From JAUIAI01 sp049680625 (GTDB lineage: Bacteria; Pseudomonadota; Gammaproteobacteria; Burkholderiales; Burkholderiaceae_E), in assembly GCA_049680625.1 (NCBI GenBank), contig JBAUID010000243.1, forward strand, positions 1 to 64,000: a stretch of 64,000 bases of DNA, in the 5' to 3' direction. Below the pieces are notes generated by a model. It was not told the origin of the DNA, made no database searches, and saw nothing but the letters and a program-made list of their open reading frames with translations. Within the stretch, counting starts at the first letter, position 1; each line of letters starts with the position of its first letter. A program made the translations under genes and the position numbers. This document shows positions 9,547 to 17,945 of this stretch, piece after piece.

Positions 9547-9789
9547 TTAGGCGCCGAACAGACCACCGAATACAAACAACATGGCCAGACCAACACCAAT
9601 AATGAACGGGGCGTCGATCAAACCGGCCAGCAGGAACATTTCGCTGCGCAGCTTCGGAATGAGTTCGGGTTGACGCGCCGCGCCCTCAAGGTAGCGACCG
9701 GACATGATGCCGATTCCGATACAGGCGCCCAGAGCACCCAGGGCAATGATCATCCCGGCGGCAACAGCAACAAGGGCAAGATTCGACAT
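9547..9789 (-). CDS. atpE: F-type ATP synthase subunit c
   Basis: Proteolipid of the membrane rotor ring, 80 residues, a two-helix hairpin. The ion-carrying carboxylate is Asp59 in the second helix (AGLIDAPF); the polar loop is RQPE at 39-42. The Gln/Glu pattern of sodium-type c subunits is not apparent, so proton coupling is inferred. A strong AGGAG precedes the start, as expected for the most abundant subunit. Confidence 0.97.
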   Translation of the reverse strand: MSNLALVAVAAGMIIALGALGACIGIGIMSGRYLEGAARQPELIPKLRSEMFLLAGLIDAPFIIGVGLAMLFVFGGLFGA

Positions 9790-9873
9790 TATGGCTCCTA
9801 AGAATTCGCGTTTAAAGTTTTAAACAGTTGATTAAAGATAAAAGTGATGCGGCGAAGAAATCAGACACCCGGA

Positions 9874-10728
9874 TTAGTGAGCATCATGCGCCTGACCGAT
9901 GTACACCAAGGTCAGCATCATAAAAATGAAAGCCTGTAGGGTCACGATCAGAATATGGAAGATGGCCCACGCGAGGCCGGCAATAAAGTGGCCGGCGCCG
10001 AGTGCAAAACCAGCGGCCGAAAATGCGAAAGCTCCACCAAGCAGGGCAATCAGCATAAAGATCAGCTCACCAGCGTACATGTTGCCGAACAATCGCAGGC
10101 CTAAAGAGACCGTTTTCGACACGTATTCGATCATCTGCATTAAGAAATTTATGATACCCAGCAGGATCGCAAAGACCGGATTGCTGGATGTACCAAATGG
10201 CGCGACAAAGATTTCTTTGGTGAAGCCACCCGGGCTCTTGATCTTTATGCCGTAGTAAATCGACGTAAGCAGGACAACCAGTGACATCGCCAGGGGTACG
10301 TTCAGATCGGCGGTTGGCACAACCCGCATGTATTCGATGCCAACCAACTTTCCCAGGCCCGGAAGCAGGTCCACCGGAAGCAGATCCATCGCGTTCATCA
10401 GGAAAATCCAGACAAATGAGACCAGGGCCAGTGGGGCAATTTTGGAAACGTCGCCGTGGACAATGGAGCGGGCCAACTCGTGAACAAACTCAACAATGGA
10501 TTCTACAGCGCCCACAAAACGCCCAGGCGCTTTTCCCGCCTCAATGGATTTGGCCGCCTTCAGCATTAGCCAGCCGGCCAGCGCCGCCAAAACAATTGAA
10601 TAGAACAACGAGTCGATGTTGACGATCGAAAAGTCGACAATATCCTTCTGGGCGTGCAGCGTGTTGTTGAAGTGCCCCAGATGGTGAACGATATATTCAC
10701 CGGGGGTCGGTGCTGAAGATGAGGCCAT
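9874..10728 (-). CDS. atpB: F-type ATP synthase subunit a
   Basis: Membrane stator subunit with the proton half-channels, 284 residues and five to six membrane helices. The essential Arg lies in GLRLFGNMYAGELIF. The short cytoplasmic N-terminus with the EYIVHHLGHFNN motif is typical of proteobacterial AtpB. First essential subunit of the operon, after atpI. Confidence 0.97.
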   Translation of the reverse strand: MASSSAPTPGEYIVHHLGHFNNTLHAQKDIVDFSIVNIDSLFYSIVLAALAGWLMLKAAKSIEAGKAPGRFVGAVESIVEFVHELARSIVHGDVSKIAPLALVSFVWIFLMNAMDLLPVDLLPGLGKLVGIEYMRVVPTADLNVPLAMSLVVLLTSIYYGIKIKSPGGFTKEIFVAPFGTSSNPVFAILLGIINFLMQMIEYVSKTVSLGLRLFGNMYAGELIFMLIALLGGAFAFSAAGFALGAGHFIAGLAWAIFHILIVTLQAFIFMMLTLVYIGQAHDAH

Positions 10729-10788
10729 GAATTTTTAGTGAATCTCGCTCTGGGTTCGCTTTATTTTCGGTACTTTTGTGCTTTTTCT

Positions 10789-10821
10789 GCTTCTTAGTCG
10801 CTTCTTAATCGCTTCTTTGTC
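10789..10821. repeat. Three 11-bp tandem repeats between atpI and atpB
   Basis: Three consecutive units GCTTCTTAGTC, GCTTCTTAATC and GCTTCTTTGTC, with a weaker fourth (TGCTTAAAGTC), lie in the atpI-atpB spacer. On the transcript (minus strand) they give an A/G-rich stretch. Function unknown; they resemble other short intergenic repeats in this window. Confidence 0.7.
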
Positions 10822-10912
10822 TGCTTAAAGTCGTAGCAACACTGTACTAGTGCTGGCTTACGCCGACGTTACTTATCACTCGTTACTTATCCCAATAACC
10901 CACTTGCCAACT

Positions 10913-11302
10913 TTATTTACATCCATCCAGGGCCTCTGGGGCTGAGGCCGAGACATTCCTTACTGACCGCCGCTCGATAAACCACCTGAGCATTGGCGCC
11001 TTAACCGCTATTGCCATGGCAGCCACCAGCATGACCCAGTGAAACTCTATGTTGGAACGCGATAGCGCCAACAGCATGGCAATGGTCAGAAAAACCTTGA
11101 CCGCCTCGCCGGCGACAAAAACCGCCGGAAATACTTCAGCCCTTGTGACCCGCGCAAGCTGCCAGGCAAAAAGTGCATTCGGAATTATCACAATCAAACC
11201 ACCCAACACGGCCGACCAGGCAAACAAAGGGCCGGCCAGAACCAATGCCAGAAGTGCTGTAATTGCAATTGAGCCAAGCTGCAGACCGACTACCAAAAGC
11301 AT
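10913..11302 (-). CDS. atpI: ATP synthase subunit I
   Basis: Small membrane protein of 129 residues with four hydrophobic helices, at the head of the atp operon, where AtpI helps assemble the c ring and may carry magnesium. The helix pattern, the GGLIVIIPNALFAWQLAR segment and the position fit the family, which is poorly conserved in sequence. An in-frame stop lies just upstream of the codons before this ATG, so the start is well bounded. Confidence 0.85.
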   Translation of the reverse strand: MLLVVGLQLGSIAITALLALVLAGPLFAWSAVLGGLIVIIPNALFAWQLARVTRAEVFPAVFVAGEAVKVFLTIAMLLALSRSNIEFHWVMLVAAMAIAVKAPMLRWFIERRSVRNVSASAPEALDGCK

Positions 11303-11621
11303 CGTGCGTCCGAGTAGTTTTGCGGCTTAAGCCACTGATTACCACTGATTACCACTGATTTGGGCCGTTTTGAGCACCAACCGCGCCTACCGCACCAACC
11401 CGTTAAGTAGATACGTCAAACCAACCCGAAAACTAAAAAGCAAATCAAAACCAGACCAAGGCGCTAACAAATCGATCGCTCTCTTGGCAAAGCCAGCTAA
11501 TTCTAGGAATGTTTCAAATTGCCGTCAAACTGTAATTGTCTTGTCCGGCGATGTTGTCATTTTCCGACGACAAGTCAGTCAACAATGGCGATCTACTTCG
11601 CCCGTCCGTTTTAGCTTTACT
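11303..11621. other. parB-atpI spacer, probable atp promoter region
   Basis: Gene-free stretch of 319 bases between the parB stop and the atpI start. It holds three tandem 10-bp units (CCACTGATTA type) at 11331-11360, immediately upstream of atpI. No hairpin with a T-run was seen, so read-through from parB is possible. I could not assign a -35/-10 pair with confidence. Confidence 0.5.
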
Positions 11622-12563
11622 TTACTTATCCAGCTGACTCCGCAATCCCAGCTGGCCGAGCAAGCCTTCAAACTGCTCGTGACCTGCAAATTCAATGACC
11701 AATTTGCCCCTGCCTTTGCGATTTGACCGAATACTCACTGGTGCCGCCAGTACGTCTGACAGGCGTTCCTGCAGACGAATCAGATCGCGATCGAGAGGCG
11801 GGAGGCTGGCAGGTGAGCGCCCACTTCCCGTAGTGGTTTCAGCTGCATTGTTTTGGCTTTCGAGGTGGGCGGTTACCTCAGCCTCGGTCTCCCGCACCGA
11901 CAACTGACGCTCGATAATCCGGTTGGCCAACATGATCTGATCGGCCCGGCCTACGGCTAGCAGGGCCCGGGCGTGGCCCATTTCAAGTTCACCACTGATC
12001 AGGTTTTCCTGAACCGGATCACTGAGACTGAGCAAGCGCAGAAGATTGCTCGTGGCACTGCGAGAACGCCCGATGGCGGTGGCGGCCGCTTCATGGGTGT
12101 AGTCAAATTCCTGGACCAGGCGTTGAATCGCCCGCGCTTCTTCGAGGGGGTTCAGATCCTGGCGCTGGATATTCTCGATGAGCCCCAATGCCAGCGCTTG
12201 TTCATTGTCGGCCTCTCGGATGATGGCCGGAATGTGGGTCAGGCCCGCGATGCCAGCCGCGCGAAAGCGACGCTCGCCGGCCAGGATTTCGTATGGATGG
12301 GCAGCGTCAGCACGCAATCGGACCAGAATTGGTTGCAGTACACCATGCTCCCGGATGGAATCGGCCAGGGTCTGCAGTGCCGCATCATCAAACCGGTCTC
12401 GCGGCTGATAGTGGCCAGCCTGGATCTGCGCCAGCGCAATAAGCGGGATTGTTGCTACGTCGGAGCTACGGACATCTGACGTGTCCCGCGCTGCGGGCTC
12501 TGCGGGATCGGATGATCCCAGCAATGCGTCCAGGCCCATGCCCAGACCTTTTCGTTTAATCAT
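11622..12563 (-). CDS. parB: Chromosome partitioning protein ParB
   Basis: CTPase clamp that loads at parS and spreads, 313 residues. N-terminal CTP-binding domain with GERRFRAA near residue 97, then the helix-turn-helix (TIPL to GHARALLA region) that reads parS, and a C-terminal dimerisation domain. The start overlaps the parA stop (ATGA), so the two are coupled. Four matching parS sites lie 4-7 kb away beyond mnmG. Confidence 0.97.
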   Translation of the reverse strand: MIKRKGLGMGLDALLGSSDPAEPAARDTSDVRSSDVATIPLIALAQIQAGHYQPRDRFDDAALQTLADSIREHGVLQPILVRLRADAAHPYEILAGERRFRAAGIAGLTHIPAIIREADNEQALALGLIENIQRQDLNPLEEARAIQRLVQEFDYTHEAAATAIGRSRSATSNLLRLLSLSDPVQENLISGELEMGHARALLAVGRADQIMLANRIIERQLSVRETEAEVTAHLESQNNAAETTTGSGRSPASLPPLDRDLIRLQERLSDVLAAPVSIRSNRKGRGKLVIEFAGHEQFEGLLGQLGLRSQLDK

Positions 12564-13348
12564 GTCACCAGGCTCCCAACCCGTTCGATCAGTTCTTCGC
12601 CAAAAGCCATATAAGCTTTTGCGCCACGCGAACCGGGATCAAACACGACGCCGGGCCGTCCGTAGCTCGGCGCTTCTGCAAGGCGCACATTGCGCGGAAT
12701 CACGGTTTCAAACACTTTCTTGCCAAAATGCTGCATCAACTGCGCGGATACCTGGCGCGACAAAGTAACCCGCGGGTCATACATCACACGCAACAAGCCG
12801 ATTACTTGTAAATTGGTATTAAAGTTAGCGTGAACCCGTTTGATGGTATTGACCAGGTCGGCCAACCCCTCAAGTGCAAAATATTCGCACTGCATTGGAA
12901 TGATCACACCATGGGCTGCGCACAATCCGTTTAAGGTCAGCATCGACAGCGATGGCGGGCAGTCAATCAGCACAAAGTCGTATTGATCCAGAACTGGGTC
13001 AAGCGCCTCTTTGAGTCGTGTTTCGCGCTGTTCAACCGCGACCAGTTCGACCTCAGCGCCCGCCAGTTCGCGGTTAGCGGGCAGAACGTCATAACCCGCC
13101 TCCACCGACTGCCGGCATTCGCTTAAGGTGGCATCCCGAAGCAATACGTCATAAACCGATCGCTCAAGTTCACGCTTGTTGACCCCGCTACCCATAGTTG
13201 CATTGCCTTGTGGGTCGAGGTCAATCAGCAATGCACGTTGACCGTGCTTTGCAAGTGCGGCGCACAGGTTGATTGCGGTCGTGGTTTTGCCAACCCCGCC
13301 TTTCTGATTTGCGACCACAAAAACGTTAGCCACTGTAGCCAATTTCAA
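12560..13348 (-). CDS. parA: Chromosome partitioning ATPase ParA (Soj)
   Basis: Deviant Walker ATPase of 262 residues that drives segregation of ParB-parS complexes. Walker A' KGGVGKTT at 16-23 with signature Lys16, Walker A'' LIDLDPQGN near 41-49, and Walker B FVLIDCPPSL. Without an N-terminal DNA-binding extension, so it is the chromosomal (Soj) type. Follows rsmG by 27 bases. Confidence 0.97.
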   Translation of the reverse strand: MKLATVANVFVVANQKGGVGKTTTAINLCAALAKHGQRALLIDLDPQGNATMGSGVNKRELERSVYDVLLRDATLSECRQSVEAGYDVLPANRELAGAEVELVAVEQRETRLKEALDPVLDQYDFVLIDCPPSLSMLTLNGLCAAHGVIIPMQCEYFALEGLADLVNTIKRVHANFNTNLQVIGLLRVMYDPRVTLSRQVSAQLMQHFGKKVFETVIPRNVRLAEAPSYGRPGVVFDPGSRGAKAYMAFGEELIERVGSLVT

Positions 13349-13375
13349 TTGCCCCTAAGAGATGCAAGCTTAGCC

Positions 13376-14146
13376 TCATTGCTGATTATGCTGCGTTTGA
13401 ACTTGAGTCTCAGCTGGGATATATCCGGCACGCAGCAAGACAAGCGAGCGGGGCGCGTCGATTCCGGGCACCGCAAAATCCTGAACAGATTCAAGACTCA
13501 ATCCGACCGCCGGCTCATCACCCCTGGCCGCGCGAGTGAGTGATTCATTACCCAGCTCAGCCACTTCTTCGGTGACCAGGGCAGATTTCATCGCGGCCAC
13601 AAGACTGCCATCTAAGCACAAGGGTAGGGCTTGCTGCGCGAATGCTAACAAGCGCGTATAAGCCCGGCTGATAAAAATGTTTGGGGATTTTTGTGGGTCA
13701 GGCAAATCGGCAGCAAGGACGTGCTGAACTCTTTGTTCGACTACTGACAGGTTATCCAGGTGCAGCTGAACCGCGCATTGGCGCAGAAACGCGCACTTTT
13801 TTGAAACAGGTTCAATTAGGACAACCGGCACTTCGGGCCAGGCAATCGCCAGAACCACGCCAGGTAAACCGCCACCGGCACCAATGTCCACAATACCGGC
13901 GGGCCCTGGCAGGGCGGTTTGCAAGGGCTTGAGCACGGCCAGGGAATCGAGCAAATGATGGCTGATCATCCGGGATGGTTCGCGAATTGCGGTGAGGTTA
14001 TATGTACGGTTCCATCGATCCAGCAGTGACACGTATTCGATCAGGCAAGCCTGCTGTGCCCGATGCACCGACAGTCCGAGCTCATTAATACCCGACGCAA
14101 GTTCTGCCGCCAGGAGTGGGTTTGTGGTTGCTGGTTTGGTTGCCAT
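13376..14146 (-). CDS. rsmG: 16S rRNA (guanine527-N7)-methyltransferase RsmG
   Basis: SAM-dependent methyltransferase (formerly GidB), 256 residues, somewhat longer than the roughly 210 of the family because of extra residues at both ends. SAM motif I is VDIGAGGGLPGVVLAI near residue 87; LIEPVSKKCAFLR and the ISRAY motif follow. Usual place between mnmG and parA. Confidence 0.96.
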   Translation of the reverse strand: MATKPATTNPLLAAELASGINELGLSVHRAQQACLIEYVSLLDRWNRTYNLTAIREPSRMISHHLLDSLAVLKPLQTALPGPAGIVDIGAGGGLPGVVLAIAWPEVPVVLIEPVSKKCAFLRQCAVQLHLDNLSVVEQRVQHVLAADLPDPQKSPNIFISRAYTRLLAFAQQALPLCLDGSLVAAMKSALVTEEVAELGNESLTRAARGDEPAVGLSLESVQDFAVPGIDAPRSLVLLRAGYIPAETQVQTQHNQQ

Positions 14147-14183
14147 AGTCCGAAATTACAAATATTGGTTCAGCGGCTTGTTT

Positions 14184-14212
14184 GTTCTGGCTCGGAAAAT
14201 CCGGACAAGAAC
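14184..14212 (+). repeat. 29-nt inverted repeat, copy 1 of a pair
   Basis: Imperfect palindrome GTTCTGGCTCGGA-AAA-TCCGGACAAGAAC between mnmG and rsmG, followed on the plus strand by TAGATTTTTATGGGCTGGCC. A better-formed copy with the same flank lies at 17728. Stem plus T-run looks like a plus-strand terminator, but no plus-strand gene leads into it. It may be a transcription stop, a protein site or a small repeated element. Confidence 0.55.
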
Positions 14213-14301
14213 TAGATTTTTATGGGCTGGCCACCTAAATAGTGAGTACTTACAGTCGTTGAGCCCATCAGTACAAGCAGGTCGAGCTTGGCAAAGGCCG
14301 A

Positions 14302-16263
14302 CTAAAGGGTATTGCCAGCCGGTGTCTGATCTTTTTCAAAGCGTGTCTTCTTCAGATAAACCAGCAACAAAGAAACCGCGGCCGGGGTCACCCCGGAGAC
14401 TCGCGACGCCTGGCCCAGGGTTGCTGGTCGGGTCAGGCCGAGTCGTTGCCGAACTTCAGTGGACAGCCCCGGGACCCGGCTATAGTCAATATCATCCGGC
14501 ATGACAAAATCTTCGTTGGCGGCCTGGCGCGCCACTTCATCACGCTGGCGTTCAATATACCCGGCGTACTTTGCGTCGGTTTCCAGCTGGTCAATAACTT
14601 GTTCACGCCACGATTCGCTTAACTCGCCGGCAGCCCCCGGTGCAGGGTCGCGCAACAACGATTCACTAAGCCACGGTTCCAATGCCCGGTAACGGACCCC
14701 CGGTCTGGCGAGCAGGTTGGCAAGGTGGTAGCTTCGGTCAATCGACTGACCAAGTATTGCCTCGGCTTTTTGCGGCGGCATTGTGTTCGGATTGACCGTA
14801 CATTCATTGAGCCGTTGCTGCTCCAGAGCGATCGCGTCGCGCTTGCGATTGAAAAAATCCCAACGCGCGTCGCCAACCAATCCCAGTTTGCGGCCCGTCT
14901 CTGTTAAACGCAGATCGGCATTGTCTTCACGCAAACTGAGGCGGAATTCGGCCCGGCTGGTGAACATACGGTAGGGCTCAGACACACCGCGGGTAATTAA
15001 GTCGTCAACTAATACGCCAAGGTAAGCCTGATCACGGCGCGGCCACCAGGCGTCTTTTTCCCGAACCCGTAAAGCCGCATTCAAACCTGCCAGCAGGCCC
15101 TGGGCAGCGGCCTCTTCATAACCTGTTGTGCCATTGATCTGGCCCGCAAAAAACAAGCCGCTAATGGCCTGGGTTTGCAGGGAAGGGTGCAGCGACCTTG
15201 GATCGAAGTAGTCGTATTCAATCGCATAGCCCGGGCGCAGAATATGCGCGTTTTCAAGGCCTTTTATGCTCCTAACAACGTTCAGCTGCACATCGAATGG
15301 CAAACTGGTGGAAATGCCGTTTGGATAATACTCAACTGTATCCAGGCCTTCCGGCTCAAGAAAAATCTGGTGCGAATTCCGATCCGCAAAGCGGTGCACT
15401 TTGTCTTCAATGGACGGGCAATATCGTGGGCCGACTCCTTCAATCACTCCGGTAAACAGAGGTGACCGGTCCAGACCCGCGCGAATGAAATTGTGAGTCG
15501 CTTCGTTGGTGTGTGTAATCCAGCAGGGCACTTGTTTCGGATGTTGCGCCGCCCGGCCAAGGAAGGAAAACACCGGCACGGGCTCTGTGTCACCCGGCTG
15601 TTCCTGGCACAGGGAAAAATCAATCGTGCGGCCGTCAATACGAGGGGGAGTGCCCGTCTTCAAGCGCTCCTGGGGCAGCTTGAGCTCACGCAAACGGGCA
15701 GCAAGCGTTGTAGATGCCGGGTCACCAGCCCTTCCGGCTGCATAGTTGTTCATCCCAACGTGAATCTTGCCGTTCAGGAAAGTGCCAGCAGTGACCACGA
15801 CGCTTGAGCACAAAAAGGTGAGGCCGATGTGAGTACTTACACCCGTCACGACCTCAGTGTTTTCTCGTGTTTCTATCAGCAAGTCGTCAACGGTTTGTTG
15901 AAATAGCCAGAGGTTGGGCTGGTTCTCAAGACGGGTGCGAATCGCCTGACGGTAGAGCACACGATCGGCCTGTGCCCGGGTTGCCCGAACGGCAGGCCCT
16001 TTGCTGCTATTCAAAATCCGGAACTGAATACCAGCTTCATCGGTAGCCTGCGCCATTGCGCCGCCCATGGCATCAATTTCTTTGACCAGATGTCCTTTGC
16101 CGATGCCGCCAATGGAAGGATTACACGACATCTGCCCGAGTGTCTCAATGCTGTGGGTCAAGAGCAGCGTCTTACATCCCATACGGGCAGAAGCTAGCGC
16201 GGCTTCGGTGCCTGCATGACCGCCGCCAACGACGATGACATCAAATTTGTCTGGGAATTGCAT
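14302..16263 (-). CDS. mnmG: tRNA uridine-5-carboxymethylaminomethyl modification enzyme MnmG
   Basis: FAD enzyme (GidA) of 653 residues that works with MnmE to modify U34 of certain tRNAs. FAD-binding GGGHAGTEAALASARMG near residue 12; the conserved CNPSIGGIGKGHLVKEIDA and SIEDKVHRFADR segments contain residues important for catalysis. C-terminal helical domain binds MnmE and tRNA. Its partner mnmE is also in this window. Starts the leftward mnmG-rsmG-parAB-atp run. Confidence 0.98.
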   Translation of the reverse strand: MQFPDKFDVIVVGGGHAGTEAALASARMGCKTLLLTHSIETLGQMSCNPSIGGIGKGHLVKEIDAMGGAMAQATDEAGIQFRILNSSKGPAVRATRAQADRVLYRQAIRTRLENQPNLWLFQQTVDDLLIETRENTEVVTGVSTHIGLTFLCSSVVVTAGTFLNGKIHVGMNNYAAGRAGDPASTTLAARLRELKLPQERLKTGTPPRIDGRTIDFSLCQEQPGDTEPVPVFSFLGRAAQHPKQVPCWITHTNEATHNFIRAGLDRSPLFTGVIEGVGPRYCPSIEDKVHRFADRNSHQIFLEPEGLDTVEYYPNGISTSLPFDVQLNVVRSIKGLENAHILRPGYAIEYDYFDPRSLHPSLQTQAISGLFFAGQINGTTGYEEAAAQGLLAGLNAALRVREKDAWWPRRDQAYLGVLVDDLITRGVSEPYRMFTSRAEFRLSLREDNADLRLTETGRKLGLVGDARWDFFNRKRDAIALEQQRLNECTVNPNTMPPQKAEAILGQSIDRSYHLANLLARPGVRYRALEPWLSESLLRDPAPGAAGELSESWREQVIDQLETDAKYAGYIERQRDEVARQAANEDFVMPDDIDYSRVPGLSTEVRQRLGLTRPATLGQASRVSGVTPAAVSLLLVYLKKTRFEKDQTPAGNTL

Positions 16264-16411
16264 GGTGATTCGGCAAGGCTTTTCAAGCCGTCAGAAGCAC
16301 CCGATATCAGCACGCAAAGCGCAAATCGGGCAAAGAGTAGGGGGGAATCTAGCTGAAATTATAGGTCGCCCGCCTGCGGAAGGGAAGAATCTTTAACGAT
16401 CTGGCATCCGA

Positions 16412-16427
16412 TGTTTCACGTGAAACG
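16412..16427. promoter_or_regulatory. parS site 1
   Basis: TGTTTCACGTGAAACG matches the 16-bp bacterial parS palindrome TGTTTCACGTGAAACA at 15 of 16 positions. Loading site for ParB. It lies between the mnmG start and the SelW-like gene. Confidence 0.93.
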
Positions 16428-16448
16428 TATCAAGATGACAACCGATGG

Positions 16449-16676
16449 TCAGCGAAAACAGGTTGCCACTTCCTGCTCTGTCGGAAAGCGCCCGACGTCC
16501 TTCTTGGAATAGCGCAGGACACCATTCCTGGAAATTTCGAATACACCTGCACCTGAAGGAACAAGCTCCACCGACGAAAAGCCGGCGGCTTCGAACTGCG
16601 CTTTCACACGGAGAGCCTGCGGTTCGTAGTTTCAGACTCGACAGTATTCGATTTTAATTGTGTCATTGAACGACAT
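16449..16676 (-). CDS. SelW/Rdx-family selenoprotein with in-frame UGA (Sec15)
   Basis: Small thioredoxin-fold redox protein of the SelT/SelW/SelH (Rdx) family, 75 residues if the in-frame TGA at 16634-16632 is read as selenocysteine. From the ATG at 16676 the protein reads IKIEYCRV-Sec-NYEPQAL, matching the family redox motif C-x-x-U/C and the mammalian SelW pattern YCxxU-Y-P--L. The rest also fits: VELVPSGAGVFEISRNG, YSKKDVGRFPT. The frame then runs to a TGA after CFR. Starting 11 bases after the UGA a small stem-loop can be drawn (CGCAGG / CCGUGUG with one bulge), the place of a bacterial SECIS, though the loop is not textbook. With standard decoding it stops after 14 residues. Sec at the redox Cys makes simple decay unlikely. 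No sel genes are in the window. Confidence 0.85.
16605..16621 (-). promoter_or_regulatory. Possible SECIS stem-loop downstream of the UGA
   Basis: In the mRNA, bases 11-27 after the UGA can pair as CGCAGG with CCGUGUG (one G-U pair, one bulged G) around a CUCU loop. Bacterial SECIS elements lie in this position and bind SelB. The stem is short and was found by eye; it lacks a clear GU in the loop as in E. coli fdhF, so this is tentative. Confidence 0.4.
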
Positions 16677-16821
16677 AACGGACTCAATAATTGCGGCTAA
16701 CCAGACAGACTATAGCAATGCTCTCGTCAGGGGTAAGCCCAGGACGCGGCCATCGAATCCGGCAAACTCAATTCGCATCGCAATGCAGCCCCCACACCAG
16801 ACGCAGCCGCGGCCCAGGTAA

Positions 16822-16837
16822 TGTTTCACGTGAAACA
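16822..16837. promoter_or_regulatory. parS site 2
   Basis: Perfect copy of TGTTTCACGTGAAACA, the ParB loading site. Confidence 0.96.
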
Positions 16838-17192
16838 CCGCTCAGAAGGTCGACGTTTACTGGCAGATCAGGTTCCAAGCGTCTAAACAACAAGCGCTTG
16901 CCAAGGCTACCAGCGAAGGCCGCCATTTGCAGCGTGATTCCTGGAACACACCTCGTGACCATCGATCCTAATAACGAAGATGACGGGAGGCGACCGCAAC
17001 ACTTCAATAATACAAAGCCAAAGCAAACCTCACCCCTAGCTCGATTTTTTTTAGGCTATTAGCGCTGCTTACCCTCGCTGATCTGACTATCACCGTCTGC
17101 TTGCCGGTGTCGACACATATGGATGCCAGCTACAAATTATCGGATGTATTCGCGGTAAAGCAGCGAACCGACTAACCCAGAAGACCGAGTAA

Positions 17193-17438
17193 CGCAGAAC
17201 ACCGGATAACGCACCAAACCAAGTAAAGGGGAATGTCCTGAAAACCGGGTCACCTCTATTTGAAACGAACCCGCAAAACTTGAAATTGCAGAATTCCCGC
17301 TTCAACAAACAGGTCAACATCAAGGGTATCGATGTCGATCGAATCACCTTGATCCCAATTGGGTCAGAAGTTGAGAGGGAGGTATTGCTGTCACGCCCTG
17401 ATACCGTATTCAGGACATCGTTATTCGGGACCACGTAG
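17193..17438 (+). pseudogene. Open frame without usable start, possible gene fragment
   Basis: Eighty-one codons open on the plus strand, ending at TAG, with a protein-like sequence (VNIKGIDVDRITLIPIG, then EREVLLSRPDTVFRTSLFG) but no ATG or GTG at its head; an internal TTG is the only candidate. I do not recognise a family. It may be the 3' part of a decayed gene, or chance. Confidence 0.2.
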
Positions 17439-17644
17439 TGCAAACTTTGGGCATCTCCGTGGACGGTCAGTCAAATCGCAAGACTGGCACCGGGTTGAAC
17501 CATCTCGAGCAGGACAAGACTTGGGAATTACTGCTTCTTCTTGTTGTATGTCTCTTGTACGGCGTCGGCTTGTTTTTCTTCTTTAAGTTGGCGTTTGTTA
17601 GCCAAAATTGGCTCCGAAGTGGCTTTTAAACAGCCTGCCAGGTC

Positions 17645-17660
17645 TGTTTCACGTGAAACA
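17645..17660. promoter_or_regulatory. parS site 3
   Basis: Perfect copy of TGTTTCACGTGAAACA, the ParB loading site. Confidence 0.96.
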
Positions 17661-17727
17661 ATCCAGTCCTTATTGGCCCATGCCGTAACGGACAGCGGGT
17701 AGCCAGTCATCGAGTTGCCGCTAACTG

Positions 17728-17756
17728 GTTCTTTCCCGGAAAATCCGGAAAAGAAC
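17728..17756 (+). repeat. 29-nt inverted repeat, copy 2 of a pair
   Basis: GTTCTTTCCCGGA-AAA-TCCGGAAAAGAAC, a stem with 12 of 13 pairs, followed by TACAAGTTTTTTGGGCTCGCC. The core GGAAAATCCGG and the flank GAACTA...TTTTT.GGGCT.GCC are shared with the copy at 14184, so homology goes beyond the palindrome. It would work as a plus-strand terminator in form, but no clear plus-strand gene precedes it. Confidence 0.6.
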
Positions 17757-17945
17757 TACAAGTTTTTTGGGCTCGCCCTATGCGCGTCAGGCCCACGGTC
17801 TGGCTGCAAGCCAGACCGGCTCGGCCGGCACGGCGCATTCGCCTTGAAACCCCGGCTCTGCCCAATCCCGGGGACTTTGGATCGCGACGGTTTGTCCGAT
17901 TCCCGGTATTCAGTTCCATAACAGCAATTTCCTGACTGGAACTTA

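Larger units (their letters stand above)
16677..17945. other. Gene-poor partition zone
   Basis: About 1.27 kb without a convincing gene. It holds parS sites at 16822 and 17645, an inverted repeat at 17728, and a perfect 10-bp hairpin at 17796-17818 (CGGTCTGGCT / AGCCAGACCG, 3-base loop). Several frames exist but none shows a family signature, and those crossing parS simply encode its palindrome. The middle part (about 17.0-17.6 kb) looks more AT-rich than its surroundings. Confidence 0.6.

Noticed and set aside
17090..17443. Minus-strand frame of 117 codons in the partition zone
   Set aside because: Odd composition (many Phe, Ser, Cys), no family features, overlaps another open frame on the plus strand.
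17528..17710. Minus-strand frame of 60 codons ending in a Lys/Gln-rich stretch
   Set aside because: Runs through parS site 3 and shows no recognisable domain or ribosome site.
17796..17818. Perfect 10-bp hairpin with 3-base loop as a terminator
   Set aside because: No T-run follows on either strand and no gene leads into it; left only as a structure.
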